This document shows positions 11,640-23,253 of a DNA stretch of 64,000 nucleotides, piece by piece. Where the stretch lies: positions 1,054,001 through 1,118,000 of the forward strand of contig VNKQ01000011.1 of NCBI GenBank assembly GCA_016508695.1, in the 5' to 3' direction. The DNA is from Hyphodiscus hymeniophilus. Lineage: Eukaryota > Ascomycota > Leotiomycetes > Helotiales > Hyphodiscaceae. Below the pieces are notes generated by a model. The model saw nothing but the letters and a program-made list of their open reading frames with translations, was not told the DNA's origin and did no database searches. Numbering within the stretch: position 1 is the stretch's first letter; each line of letters starts with the position of its first letter. The translations under genes were made by a program, and so were the position numbers.

Positions 11640-12040
11640 GTCTGCTATCTGGATGATAAAAGACTCTGAGAGTCTGAAAGGTCTGCAGTCTGGAAATGTG
11701 ACTAGATGTCTTTATATTGCAGTCTAAATGTACACAATTATATGGATTGATGGAAGTTTCCAGGTAAGGCTGCTTCGTAATCGACAATCCGCTCACCAGA
11801 TACGCCACCTAGGCGGGTGGAATGGCGTTTAGCGCGCTTATACCCGCTCCATCCCTGAGGACATACTTGTGGGTGCTTCGTGGCCTCAACCGATTGGGTT
11901 TAATATTCAGCGCAAAGAGCATCAAGACGCACAACAATTGGGATCACCGCAAACTGCCGCTGTCCGTTGGTATCAACCCGAAGTCCTAATTCGAATCCTA
12001 AAAGTTCTAGAGACCACGCCTGGACGTTGCACAATCTGTC
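11640..12040. promoter_or_regulatory. Divergent promoter, WLM gene / erd2
   Basis: About 400 bp separate the two start codons, so both promoters must lie here. No core element stands out. An open frame upstream of 12041 has no known domain. Confidence 0.4.
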
Positions 12041-12781
12041 ATGAATCTCTTTCGGATTCTGGGTAAGCTCTTCCTACTAAGAGAGTTTCAATGCAGAACT
12101 AACCTTCATTGTAGGGGATCTCTCCCACCTAATATCAATCCTGATACTATTGCACAAAATGCACCAAACAAATGTCAGCTCCCCCGTCAATTCTCTCTTC
12201 AGATTCAACTGACTCTCCAGTCCTGCTCCGGCATATCCTTCAAATCGCAAGCCCTCTACCTAATAGTCTACATCACCCGCTATATCGATCTATTCTGGAC
12301 CTTTACCGACAGTGCCTACAATACAATCTTCAAGATTCTCTTCCTGGGCTCGTCCGGCTACACAATGTATCTAATGACTACGGCTTACAAGCCCACACAC
12401 GACCCAAACCTTGACACATTCCGGGTACAATACCTGCTTGCCGGCTCCCTCGCCTTCGCACTAATCTATCCATACCAATACACTTTGTCTGAAATCATGT
12501 GGGCATTCTCAATCTGGTTGGAGAGCGTCGCGATCCTGCCACAACTATTCTTACTGCAGAGGACAGGCGAGGCGGAGACGATTACAACGCATTATTTGTT
12601 TGCGCTAGGAAGTTACAGGGCGCTGTATATCCCAAATTGGATCTGGAGATATTGGTCGGAGGGTCATTGGGATGGGATCGCTGTCTTTGCAGGTTGTGTG
12701 CAGACAGTACTTTATTCGGATTTTTTCTGGATTTATTATACGAAGGTGTTGAAAGGAAAGAAGTTTGCGCTGCCTGTATAA
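12041..12781 (+). CDS. erd2: ER lumen protein-retaining receptor (KDEL/HDEL receptor)
   Basis: Three exons: 12041-12062, 12115-12173, 12221-12781; 213 residues, the normal family length. The multi-spanning receptor binds escaped ER residents bearing HDEL/KDEL tails in the Golgi and returns them by COPI. It starts MNLFRILG-D-LSHL across intron 1, and intron 2 (47 nt, donor GTCAGC) restores SCSGISFKSQALYLIVYITRY. Other family landmarks are RYIDLFW, the hydrophobic spans of FKILFLGSSGYTMYLM and VQYLLAGSLAFALIYPY, ESVAILPQLFLLQRTGEAE, HYLFALGSYRALYIPNWIWRY, and a lysine-bearing cytosolic tail KVLKGKKFALPV. All seven expected membrane segments are present. Confidence 0.95.
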   Translation: MNLFRILGKLFLLREFQCRTNLHCRGSLPPNINPDTIAQNAPNKCQLPRQFSLQIQLTLQSCSGISFKSQALYLIVYITRYIDLFWTFTDSAYNTIFKILFLGSSGYTMYLMTTAYKPTHDPNLDTFRVQYLLAGSLAFALIYPYQYTLSEIMWAFSIWLESVAILPQLFLLQRTGEAETITTHYLFALGSYRALYIPNWIWRYWSEGHWDGIAVFAGCVQTVLYSDFFWIYYTKVLKGKKFALPV

Positions 12782-13084
12782 AGGAGGCCAGATATTCTCA
12801 GACATTTGGAGGTGATTTGGCGAAATCGAAATCGAATAGAATACGTTCGGAGGCAATAGAGAGAGGCTGGTGCATGGTTGGCGTTGGGACGGACATCGAT
12901 CCGAGGATGGGTCATTCGTCTTCTGCCCTTTTGATTTAGTAATATTTCAGAAGCATAGATTTGCCCTGCAACTGCCATGGCGACAACAAATCGTTTCATG
13001 GAATGCGCCAAATTTTATATTGTACTTCTTCCTACCCTATATACAGCCAACACCTTTAGCAAAGGAAAGGATCACATTACAAAA
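12782..13084. other. Convergent gap erd2 / nuo78
   Basis: About 300 bp between two 3' ends; presumably the two 3' untranslated regions. No gene seen. Confidence 0.5.
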
Positions 13085-15572
13085 TCATGGTCCGTAAGCT
13101 GCACGGCCATGCGGATAGTCACTCGAGTACCCGGAAGCCAGGAAGTTTGTCTCTGGATTGCCCGTTTCCTTCGCTGCAGAGCATCTAGCCATTGTTGGCG
13201 AACTACAAACAAGTCAGCAGGATTCCTCACGTGGGTCATGTATGCATACCTTCTTGAAATGACATCTGTAAAGTAGAAATTCTCAATAACCTTCTGTAGT
13301 GGTCCTCCACTTGGCTTCGACCCCTTATTTTGATCTACCAACTGCACCTTGCTTAACTGCTTCAACGAAGTAGACTCAACCACATCATAGCTTGCTAAGG
13401 TAGGGCTGATTTCTACCATTCGGTCTCGGAGAGCTGCGACATCATCATATGGCAGAGGTGCGCCCAAGAACTCACTAACTGCCCGAACGATCTTCCAGTC
13501 TGTTCGCGCAGCACCTGGTAATGAAGTAGCAGCACGAGTCATCTGAACACGGCCTTCAGTGTTGACATATGTACCAGCCTTCTCAGTGTATGCAGCACCA
13601 GGAAGGACGACATCCGCGATTTGAGCACCTCGGTCTCCATGGTGACCTTGATATACAACGAAGGCGTCTTTGGGGATATCTGCGGCGTTGAACTCATCGG
13701 CGCCTAATAGCCAAATGAATTTTGGTTTTGTACTGGCGACGGCTGTGGACGGAACAGTGAATCCAATCTCGAAAGCACCAGCTCGCGAAGCAGCACGTTG
13801 GAGGACATTGAAACCATTCCATTCTTCCGTCAAGAAGTTTGATGCGTTTTTCTCGACGAAAGTGCCCACCATTTCGTAGATTGCCTTGGCGTCCGGGTGA
13901 TCAGTAACTCCTGAACCGACGATGATCATGGGTCTTTTAGCACCGGCGAGCTTCTTGCCGAAGGGACCAGCGAGAGCCTTCTTAAGAGCAGCAGCGTCAG
14001 CGCCGAGGTGTTCGAATTCGAAAGTAGAGTTCCAAACTTCGCCAACAACGCCAATCTCAAGGTCTGAACGCATCCATTGCTTCCGGATGCGAGCGTTCAA
14101 GCCCGCAGCCTCATGCCGAGGGTTGCTTCCGACAATAAGGATGGCATCGGCTTCTTCAACACCCCAAATCTTCGAATTGAACAAGTAGTTTGAGCGGACG
14201 TCGACACCGTGAGCAACTGGTTGGTTGCCAGAAGGTTGGTCAAGCGCCAAATTTTCGGATCCAAGCTTGTTGACCAAATCCTTCATCGCAACCATGGATT
14301 CAGTCTCAATGAGCTCTCCCGCGATAACCTTAAATTCATTTCCCTTTGGTGCGAAGTCTTTGTAGGCCGCACCTATCTCAGTCAAGGCTTGCTCCCAGCT
14401 GGCAGGGAAGAATTTGTCGTCTTTCCGGATGAGTGGGGTGGTAAGTCGTTGGGTCTTCAGCCCATCACAAGCAAATCGAGTCTTGTCATTGATCCATTCC
14501 TCATTGACATCGTCGTTGAGTCTGGGAAGGATTCGCGTCACCTCCAATCCTCTCGAGTCAACACGGATATTGGATCCGAGACCGTCCAGGACATCGATTG
14601 ACTCGGTGTGCTTCAGTTCCCACGGTCGTGCTCTGAAAGCGTATGGTTTTGATGTCAGAGCTCCAACAGGACATAAATCGATAACGTTTCCGGACATTTC
14701 AGAATCCAAATTCTTCTCCAGATATGTGCCAATCTGCATGTCATTGCCCCGTCCCGTGGAACCAAGTTCTGGAGCTCCAGCAACATCGTTTGCGAATCGA
14801 ATGCATCGTGTGCAATGGATACATCGGTTCATCGAGGTCTTAATCAAGGGTCCAATATTCTTGTCTTCCGTAGCACGCTTACCTCCAATTTCGTGAAAAC
14901 GACCTCTATCAGCACCGTACCTCATCGACTGGTCCTGCAAATCACACTCTCCTCCTTGGTCGCAAATGGGGCAGTCAAGAGGGTGGTTGGCTAAGAGGAA
15001 TTCCATAACTCCTTCTCTCGCTTTATGTGCCAGGGGCGAGTTTGTCTTGACGACCATACCGGGCTGTACAGGCCATGCACACGAAGCAACTGGCTTTGGG
15101 GCTCTCTCTACTTCCACTAGACACATTCGACAATTTCCAGCGATCATGAGTTTTCTATAGTCGTCAGATGAGGGGTCGTGTAAAGGCGCCTGGGAATACT
15201 GACTCATGATAGCAGTATCTGCACAGCGTCAGCGGTGTCCGGTCTCATGGGAACCATTGTTTTGGCTTACCTAGGTATCACAACTCCAGCCTTCTCACAT
15301 GCTTGAATTAGAGCAGAACCAGCTGTGGCAATCGTCAGCACCTCTCCAAATAGCTTGATAATGCGTCTGCATACCTTCTATCGAAACCTGCTTTCCATCT
15401 AAAGCACAAGTCAGCGTTCCATTCAACCCCGCGAGCCGCAGACTCAATGGACCTTACCAACTGTAAGTTGGACCTCCGCTTGTCTCCTGTTTGATGTCGC
15501 GAATGTTCTTGAAGCATTGCAGCTCTGCCTGGTCGTCCGCAGAGTCGAACGTGCCAGAGATTGGCGCAACAT
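13085..15572 (-). CDS. nuo78: NADH:ubiquinone oxidoreductase 78 kDa subunit, mitochondrial
   Basis: Six exons on the minus strand: 15458-15572, 15375-15398, 15271-15322, 15204-15218, 13250-15154, 13085-13202; 742 residues, normal for NDUFS1/NUO78. This complex I subunit carries iron-sulfur clusters of the peripheral electron path. It begins with an Arg/Ser-rich mitochondrial presequence (MLRQSLARSTLRTTRQS). The 2Fe-2S ligands are C66, C77, C80, C94 (RYCYH, GNCRMC, ASCAWP), split across four small exons; further ligands are in CPICDQGGECDLQDQ, CIHCTRCIRF and the SGNVIDLCPVGALTSKP block, followed by a molybdopterin-oxidoreductase-like domain. The last exon restores a conserved tail ending SSDYPHGRAAYGP; reading through the last intron gives a wrong tail ending NPADLF... 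. Exons of 24 and 15 nt are unusually small. Confidence 0.95.
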
Positions 15573-16320
15573 CGTGCCCACTCGTCGACTGAAAAGAAAG
15601 GAAGGCAGACGATGCTCAGCAGTAGCGTTCACCAAGTCAATTGAAATCTATTGACGTCTTGAAGCTCGAGGTTCGGCATAGTTTAGCGGAGCTAGTGGCT
15701 GACCAATCAGCTTCTACTAGTTGAAAACCACTGGTTAAAACAATTTTCCAAATCCCCTTTTCTTCCTTCGACATTTAAATTGTACGAGCACTTTTATTGT
15801 GGGTGTACTTGAGCAACGCAATTGCCATCTCGGTGATGATTGTGTTACTACCGTCGAGTCTTCCTCTATCTTGTGCTCTAGAGCACTACTATTGGGCGCT
15901 GGAATGGATGCAAATGAGAGCTTCGTGCTCAACGAATGCGCAACTTACCGCCGGCGCTACATCTTTTCGAGCATTGCGCGATATTGTTTATTGTTTAATG
16001 GTACTTACATTAGTTAAAGAAATAGAGAATGTGTCTTCATGGTGTGCAAGACCAGGTGGTGGGTAATGGAGTGTCGCCTGCATGCTTGGCTCCTTGGAGC
16101 CAATTCCAGTGTCATGTTCGCCTGGTTATGTATGTCTGCCACGATTGGACTTCGACATCGGGAAAGTAGATCTGTATGATAGATAGTGCGATGTTGGGTA
16201 TCGGACTAGATTGATACGGAGTTCCCACGTCCTAAGTATTCAAAGCTTTGAACATCCGACCTCGTTCGTTTTACTTGATCGATTGAAGCCTCTAGGGAAG
16301 CCATGTAGCTCTATCTACCT
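15573..16320. other. Upstream region of nuo78
   Basis: Holds the nuo78 promoter. No coding region or repeat that I can support. Confidence 0.45.
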
Positions 16321-16929
16321 TTACCACCCGCACTCAATTCTGCTTGCACCTTTTTGGCATCGATGATCGTGTTTCCAGTGATATACGATTTCGCGTTCTT
16401 CTTTGCAGCTCATTCCTTCGCTCAAGTTCCCATCACTCATAGACTCGTTGAACTTCAAATGCTCACCACCAACCACCATCGTGAACCAATGAGTTTTACT
16501 CTTACTCCCGATCCTTCTCATCAATTTCCGCGTTCCGAGGTCAATACCCATTATTCCTCCCGTATCCTCATCCGTATCGCCAATATCGACCACGTCTTCA
16601 AAACTCGCATACATAATATCCATTTCCATACTTATCAATCACGAGTTCACGGCGCGAGAGCGCAGGTCGAACGTCTATGATGTTAATGACTTTCTTCTGA
16701 ATTGGATCGATGACGGAAGATCCACGAAAGCAGTCGCCGTGGACCCAAAAATGTCCAAAAAGGTATGTGTCGCTAAGGTAAGCAAGATTTCCCCTGTGGT
16801 CCAAGTAGAGCTCATGGGGTTCGGCGATGAGGACGGGAAGTACGTATGAGCAGTTCTGGTGCCAAGCGAGACGTCCAGGAAGCTGAGTGACTTACGGCTC
16901 TGGCTGACGACTGCTATAGTGCCAGACAC
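16321..16929 (-). pseudogene. Broken YVTN/SMP-type beta-propeller gene
   Basis: Three minus-strand frames read in succession match one beta-propeller protein of the 40-residue YVTN type. Frame one gives GTIAVVSQSRKSLSFLDV; near 16838-16848 the sense jumps to a second frame (VLPVLIAEPHELYLDHRG, then AYLSDTYLFGHFWVHGD and VINIIDVRP); near 16607-16623 it jumps again to a third (GGIMGIDLGTRKLMRRIG, then SKSKTHWFTM). No splice sites explain the jumps. Both ends are missing relative to a full propeller and the tail after HWFTM loses similarity. Best read as a frameshifted relic; the original function (often periplasmic or secreted sugar or quinone-related propellers) cannot be told. Confidence 0.65.
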
Positions 16930-17596
16930 GTCGGTTGATATGGGGCTGAGATTTTACGATTACAACATGGAGTCTCTGTGTACAAGAAGTGATACGGTTA
17001 CTGAACAACAGGGTCTTATATCTCAAACTCTCGCCTACTCGAAAGCTGCAAGTCGACCGAGCACCGTCCCTAAATCTGAGGCTCCCCATCCCTCATAACA
17101 TCAGGGGTCAAACTTACAAAACTCTACACCAAGGAGACACATAGCACTATTGAAGGATCCTCCGAGCCTTGGGAGCTGTGCACCCACAGCTCCTACAATA
17201 CCCCCTGATCGGCCTCCAGCCTAAGCGAAAAGCTTGAGCCATACAAATACTTCAACCTGAAGCACTCTTCTCATATCTCTGCATACTGAAAGAGCGCTGA
17301 ATTCATTGGAAACATAAAATCAGTCTAATTTTGAAGAAATGTATGTCTCAGCGGTGGCATAACGAGAGGCCACATTTCTGTTGCCTCAAGTCCCGCCACG
17401 CAATGCCACGTTGAGGGTCCAGCGTCTGCCTAGGGGATGACTACCTAGGTAGATAGATGCCACATCTAGGGAAACCAGTGCTCTGCTGTTATGTATAAAC
17501 CGCGAGAATACCACATATCTGACAAAGCTGACATGAAGCCCATCTATCTCTCAGTTCTTGCTCTTACGTTTACCTTTCTCTCTCATACCTCTCAGC
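16930..17596. other. Gap before orphan gene
   Basis: No gene recognised; contains the presumed promoter of the plus-strand gene at 17597. Confidence 0.4.
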
Positions 17597-19303
17597 ATGC
17601 CTGAAGGACAATATACCAAGTATTTGACAGAACTCCAGACTCTGTCCGTGTCACCCGGTGAAGAGATTTGCAGCTGGTACTCTCAGTCGCGGAAAGCACT
17701 CCAAGTTGGGTTGAGAACCACCGCCAGCCAAGCCGTAGAGTCTGTAGCTGCAAGATCATACCTACAACACATCCTTGTTCATCTGGACTCCCCACCCGCT
17801 CGAAGTATCCACGTGAACCATGACCAGCATACCTTTTCCAGCTACAGCAGCAAAAACTACCTTGCTTTGTACTTCCCAATCGAAAAATGCTCAGCTTCTT
17901 TCAGAAAGCAGATATCTGCGACTGCCAATAAATTCTTCAATGCTACAGCACATGCATATACGAATCCTTTCGAGAGCTTGAGATTTGTAGCTTCCGGGTG
18001 GATTGAGGAAACGAAGATGATGCGCGGGGATGTCGCGCGTGGGTTCATGCTCTGTCTCTCGTGGACTGACGAGAGAAGTGAGGAGCAATACAGGAGAGGA
18101 AATCAACATTGGAGGGTTATGATGCAGTATTTCCAAAGTATGGGGATGTTGGGCGAGGAGCAGTTCCATGGGAAGGCTTTCCGAATCCTTGAAGAGGGCG
18201 AGACGGAACGTTTTGAGATTTCGGGGAATAGCGATGACGAAGATGGATTTGACAAAGAACTCGGATCGACAGGGAATTATCTACAGAAGCTGATGCTTAC
18301 ATGCATGGGCGAAGGACCGACGACGGAAAAAATGTCTTGCTGCGGATCTGGAACAATTCGAACTGAATCAAATGGGTTCAACAGCGTCAAGAGCCCATAT
18401 GGCCTTCCAGAAAATTATCCTCGTACGACAGCATGGTTGGAAGAGGAATCAAAGAAAGGTCAAGAGATCGATTCGGAAACCGACAGCCTACTATCTATTC
18501 CGATACTCACACCGTCTTCCTCCACAATGTCTCTCAGCTCACTACTTGACGAGCCGAAGACCCAGAGCGGTTTACCCAGCATGTGGAAATCCGATTTTGA
18601 CATCTGTCACCCTCAATTTGGGCCCGTCGAGGAAGTTTCCCGGCCCGAACATTGCGATGAGTCGCCTACGACAAGAATATCACCTCCTTGTCGGATGTCA
18701 GTCCGTCATATCCGACGAGAGGACTACAATTGGATTGACAGTGAAACCGTAGGCAGAAACATCACATCAAGTCCAGAGCCAACCCCCGAAACCACAAGCT
18801 CACAAAACCGCTCTTCGCCATCGAACACGCCTCCAGACGGCCGGCCACCAACCGAAAGTTTGCAAAAGCTACACTCTCCAATCTCACACCGCGAGAGCAC
18901 GCTCGCCTTAGAACCAATCTCACAAACTAACATCCCAAAATGGTCTGCAGAGGAAGAGCTGCGAAACGCCAAGTCGCGATTCTGGCTTCGCAGGAACCGC
19001 TTCGTGGCCCGGGCTCCGCAGCTGGGAACTCAATACGCTACACTTCGAAGCCGGTCTCCTCCACCTCCTGCTCCACCTAGACACTCCGCCGCTTCAGAGA
19101 GCGACCTCAAGATTGATCCGCTACGTAATGTCGGACTTGAAAGCCAGAGGAGGACTTCTTGGTACGACTATATCAGGGAATGCTTGCCGAGACCTAGTGC
19201 TTTGAAAGGTGGCGAGTATATTGAGGCTGGGGATGTTGAGATTGGAGATGGTGGTAGAGGACTGGAGGCGCCGACAGGAAATGAGAAGGGGTTTATTGAT
19301 TGA
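17597..19303 (+). CDS. Uncharacterised protein, 568 residues
   Basis: A single long open frame starting at the first ATG (17597, MPEGQYTKYLTELQ). The first 240 residues look folded, with W/F-rich segments (WYSQSRKALQVG, HVNHDQHTFSSYSSKNY, FESLRFVASGWIEE, RGFMLCLSWTDERSEEQ, HWRVMMQYFQSMGMLGEEQF); the rest is mostly disordered, rich in Ser/Pro/Glu, with a proline run (RSRSPPPPAPPRHS) near the C-terminus. No signal peptide or membrane span. The N-terminal block could be a small alpha/beta domain, but I do not recognise the family. Its length without stops and the absence of frameshifts support a real gene. No operon-like context. Confidence 0.7.
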   Translation: MPEGQYTKYLTELQTLSVSPGEEICSWYSQSRKALQVGLRTTASQAVESVAARSYLQHILVHLDSPPARSIHVNHDQHTFSSYSSKNYLALYFPIEKCSASFRKQISATANKFFNATAHAYTNPFESLRFVASGWIEETKMMRGDVARGFMLCLSWTDERSEEQYRRGNQHWRVMMQYFQSMGMLGEEQFHGKAFRILEEGETERFEISGNSDDEDGFDKELGSTGNYLQKLMLTCMGEGPTTEKMSCCGSGTIRTESNGFNSVKSPYGLPENYPRTTAWLEEESKKGQEIDSETDSLLSIPILTPSSSTMSLSSLLDEPKTQSGLPSMWKSDFDICHPQFGPVEEVSRPEHCDESPTTRISPPCRMSVRHIRREDYNWIDSETVGRNITSSPEPTPETTSSQNRSSPSNTPPDGRPPTESLQKLHSPISHRESTLALEPISQTNIPKWSAEEELRNAKSRFWLRRNRFVARAPQLGTQYATLRSRSPPPPAPPRHSAASESDLKIDPLRNVGLESQRRTSWYDYIRECLPRPSALKGGEYIEAGDVEIGDGGRGLEAPTGNEKGFID

Positions 19304-19846
19304 CCTTTTCGCGCTGCTTTGGGCCGTCTAGCATTTATGGCCTCTTTAATCTGATGTGAGTCTCCCTGCTGGTTTTGTCGTAGGTATTGAGAGACGAAGT
19401 GTACGGAACGGATTGGACACAATCTTTTGTAGGTAGGGGTGTGCCATGTCTCGCTGGAGACGAAAGAGGAGATGCTTTGAACATTTCTGACAAGAGAGAG
19501 GAATGTTTGGGTGTTGGGTAATGTGTTGGTAATCATACGCTTCCATAGCATACAATTAGTGCTCTTGCCTGAGCCCCAAGATCAATACTGTCTATTCGGA
19601 CTCATGCTATGTGGACCTCATGCAACCTAATGCACTCTTTCCTATACTGAATATTTTCACCCTTTTGTATAGACGCGATGGTACTAGAACACCAAGAATG
19701 CCGTTCGCTGTATGTTCATATATCGTGGGTATCTTCATATACGTTCTGGTTCGACTCCCTTATCGTATCTTTACAAGTAACAGCGCATTTCTCACCTAAC
19801 TGGTTTCGTTGCATGACTTTCAATCTTTGTCGTCATCAAAGGGATA
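19304..19846. other. Convergent gap
   Basis: Between the 3' ends of the orphan gene and the LicD-type gene. No supported feature. Confidence 0.45.
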
Positions 19847-20852
19847 TCATAAAACTCTTAGAAGATTCCGTAATCCTGCTCTCGGTTTGGGGTCTGCTTG
19901 GAGACTTCGCGGTACATGTGGAACGGCCGGAGAACCTTTATGCTTTGCTTCTTTCTCACTGGCTAGTATCCTCTGGGCTTCAGGGTCTTTGACCCATTCT
20001 TTCTGTTCGGGGATCCAGCGATGTCTACGCTCTGTTAGCTATTGCCAAGAGTTTCAGTTCCTCCCGGATGATAACTCACCCTTCATGGATCGTCTTGGTC
20101 AAAGCCCTGGCAGAGTATTCTTCCGTCAGAATCTTGTCGAACGAATAAGGTACTAACGCAGGCACTCCCTCAAAGACTGTTTCCCTCAACGGATACAGAT
20201 CCCTCGTCCTATACCGATGGAAATTTTTGCAACTCCAAACCCCTGGCTGAGCACTCGGATTCGTCTCACTAAGCCCCGTGATGTCAATGAACAGCCCATT
20301 ACTCGTGTCGATCCAGCGGGTATCAATGACGTTCATCCCGTCGCCCCTGACCCTTTCCACAATATTGGGATTGACATCCAGCAGATACTGTCGATGCACC
20401 TCTTCCCCTCCATTAAGTCCAGCTGAGGTGTAGTTGTGCATCGTCATATTCAAATTCTCTCCCAACCACGTCAATGTACTGCCAGAGACCTGAACGTCTA
20501 AATCCCAGTCCCAAGGCATAATCTTGCCATTCCACCACCAACCCAATAATGTACCATGCGCAATCCATGTCTCGATATTGCGTTCGCGGAAGGTGGTCAG
20601 GTAGGAGCGGATGAGATGGTGTAGGGTATCTGTTCGTTCGTCGTAGGACACTGGGGCGCCTTTGTAGTATCTGATGTCATAGTGGCCGAGCTCATCATTG
20701 CCGCCGGGTTCGTGAAAGTATTTCTTGTCAGGTTTTGGAGCTTTCATTTTCGGTCTTCGATTGGTACCGAGGGGACCAACGGCAGCGAGGGCAGGTGTTA
20801 TGAGGGTTGCGAGGAGAAGGGATCCGGCTGTGAGAACAGTGGGCAGCTTCAT
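19847..20852 (-). CDS. Secreted LicD-family phosphotransferase-like protein
   Basis: Two exons (20080-20852 and 19847-20024), 316 residues. An N-terminal signal peptide (MKLPTVLTAGSLLLATLITPALA) precedes a LicD/Mnn4-type domain: helix LHHLIRSYLTTFRERNIETW, then AHGTLLGWWWNGKIMPWDWDLDVQ with the conserved acidic metal/nucleotide site DWDLD, then RWIDTSNGLFIDITGL and CKNFHRYRTRDLYPLRETVFEGV. Splicing (donor GTGAGT, acceptor GTAG) joins IHEG to HRWIPEQKEW and gives a lysine/proline-rich tail. Fungal members are thought to take part in phosphorylating cell-wall mannans or glycoproteins in the secretory pathway; substrate here is unknown. Putative N-glycosylation sites (NMTM, NYTS) fit a luminal location. 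Confidence 0.87.
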
Positions 20853-23253
20853 CGTGAGTGCGAGGACGGTGGGAGGTCGGTTGTGCGGGCTATTTCTATC
20901 ATCGAAGTTTAGACTTGAGATTGTATGGAGTCAGTGACAGGGGATTCGAAAGCGATGATCTGTAATTCGACACAGATATTATGTACGACGAAGCTCTATA
21001 AAGTGTTTTGGGTGTATATTTGAAGTGAGGTGACGTGAGTTGAGGTGGTGGTTGGTCGTGTGCCGTTTGCAGCCTCGAGGGGAGCGATAGGTAGCTTGGC
21101 AAAAGAGGCGGAAGTAATGGAAGCAAGCAGACAGACTGATAGAATAGACGAGTTGGCTCTCGGTCGATACAGTGTGAGGTGTAACGCACATCTATACTAT
21201 GCAGGATCAACGGGCAAGTCAAGTCAATAAGTGAGTGCGGAAGAGTGGAAGAGTATCTATCAAAAGATAGAACGTGGTGTAGGGATGAGAGTGTTTTCCA
21301 TTTGGCAAGCAAGGCAAGGATGGACATCAGAGCCGATACGTTGTGGACCTACTAGCCTACGTACCTCTAGCCTCTATTATTGTCTCCACCCAGATCCGTA
21401 CTGCAGTCTGCATACAACCATGCTGCTGATTAGATTGCCCCAAATGGGTGGACGCACACGACTCCACGAGCGCACGGAGTAGCAGGGGGATGAAGATTGC
21501 GTAAGCAAGCGTAGTCAAGGCTCGGTCAGTAGTACGAAGGGAAGATCCCCGTTATTGGAGGACGACGATCTTGACGGTTGAAAGCGCAAGGGAAAGGAGA
21601 AGGGGAAGCTATTGTAGTCTGTACCTATCTTACATACAGTAGCCGGTAAGACAGAGAGACAGGCCCTTCATGGTCGTGTGAGGTGGATACTGCTTTGGGC
21701 AAAGTGGGGAAGGGAGGTTGTGAACCTGTGAAGTGGTGGCTGACTGCGCGCCAAGGCAAGCGCCGCTTCTACGGATAATTTCTTGCTCGCCGACGGTCGA
21801 CCTTCCACGTTTGGATCCTTGATCTGCGATACCTTGAAAAGACCACGAAATCCTGTTCTGCGCCGAAGTACTCCAAACGCTTTTTTTGCTTATCACTAAT
21901 CGCCATTGACACATCTGCGCCCGGCTTGTCTTCTTCACCACGGAGTCACTCTGTCCTAAACATTATTCTCTCCTCGGTTTCGAGTCTCGACTACTGCAGC
22001 TTCCATTGGAGCGCTTGTTTGTAGATGCGCAACGTTTAACAAGCTGCTAACGAGTAAGGAGGAATGACCAGCCTCAGGTACGCGCGGCCGTTACAAGTAC
22101 TCAGTTCCGGGACCGAAGGGCGGAAGAAATGCCCATCCATTTCTCACGAGTAAGGGAACATCCGTTTTCCGGAGGAGAAGAAAGGGTATGTACTGTACAG
22201 TCTGTACCTGACCGGCTATCCGGGATTCCAATCCAACATCTCTTTGTGGTGTCCCCTTCGTCCTGGAACAGATACAGTATCGACGAACACATGATATGCC
22301 AGTACTATCCAGATTTAAGAATAGGCTTACATATTTATATCTATCTCTCCCCTTATGGAACTATTGGAGCTGTGTCTCGTGCATATTGTTGCTGATCGGT
22401 CACGCCAAGACGCCAACGATGATGACGGCCCGCAGGTGTATGTACCCCGTGGTCCCTTAAAGCTTTGTGGTCGTCTGCTCAATTGTCGTATTGGGATGAT
22501 GATGCGAGATCATTTATGGCCTATACTCACTTTGGGATATTGGCATTGAACGTAGGAATATTTCCATTGATGTCGACAGAGGATATATTGATCGCTTAGG
22601 AACTCGCATGAAAAGGGGGTAAGGCTCGCTGGTCGCCTAATCCAAAACCCAGGATGAAAAGCTCGTCTGTCAGCGTGTCCATATTTCATGTCAACTTGTT
22701 AAGCCCCTATTCTTGGCTTGCAGTACGAAACTCAAGGCGGGAATTGCAACCTTCTCTCCGCCAGCAAATTGTGCCCTCCACCAATATCAGCTTGCCGTTT
22801 CCTTAGAGTATCTCGCCTCATCGCCTCTTCCAGGCCGCCTGTCCAAAAAATCACCTTCCATTCTTCCACCGAAAAAGATTCACATAAGCTCAAGCTTCTA
22901 TTTCTGATCGTGTGCGCGGTCACTTCGAGGACTACTCGCATTGCTTGATCAGCATCAATCAAGAAGATATTGAGTAAGACTAGGTAGGGATGATTGTTTA
23001 CCCCAAAGACATCACGTGAAAGTTACACACTATTAGACGTCGGCCTGAAGGACGACTCAGCCTCGGCTTGATGTCGACGACGAATATCTGACTTTGTGGC
23101 AACCAGAACTGTTCTGGTCCGTATTGCGTGCAATTATATCCGTAGATAGGGAACATTATGAATGAAGTCTCTTCACAGCTCTTCTGATAGAGATCTTCGA
23201 GGCTTGCGTTTTCTTCGTCGACCTGTGGAGCTCGGATTTGAGGGGACGACAAA
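20853..23253. other. Divergent 2.4-kb gap
   Basis: Between the starts of the LicD-type gene (minus) and the thioesterase (plus). Only small overlapping frames without domains. I see no RNA gene or repeat. Confidence 0.45.
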
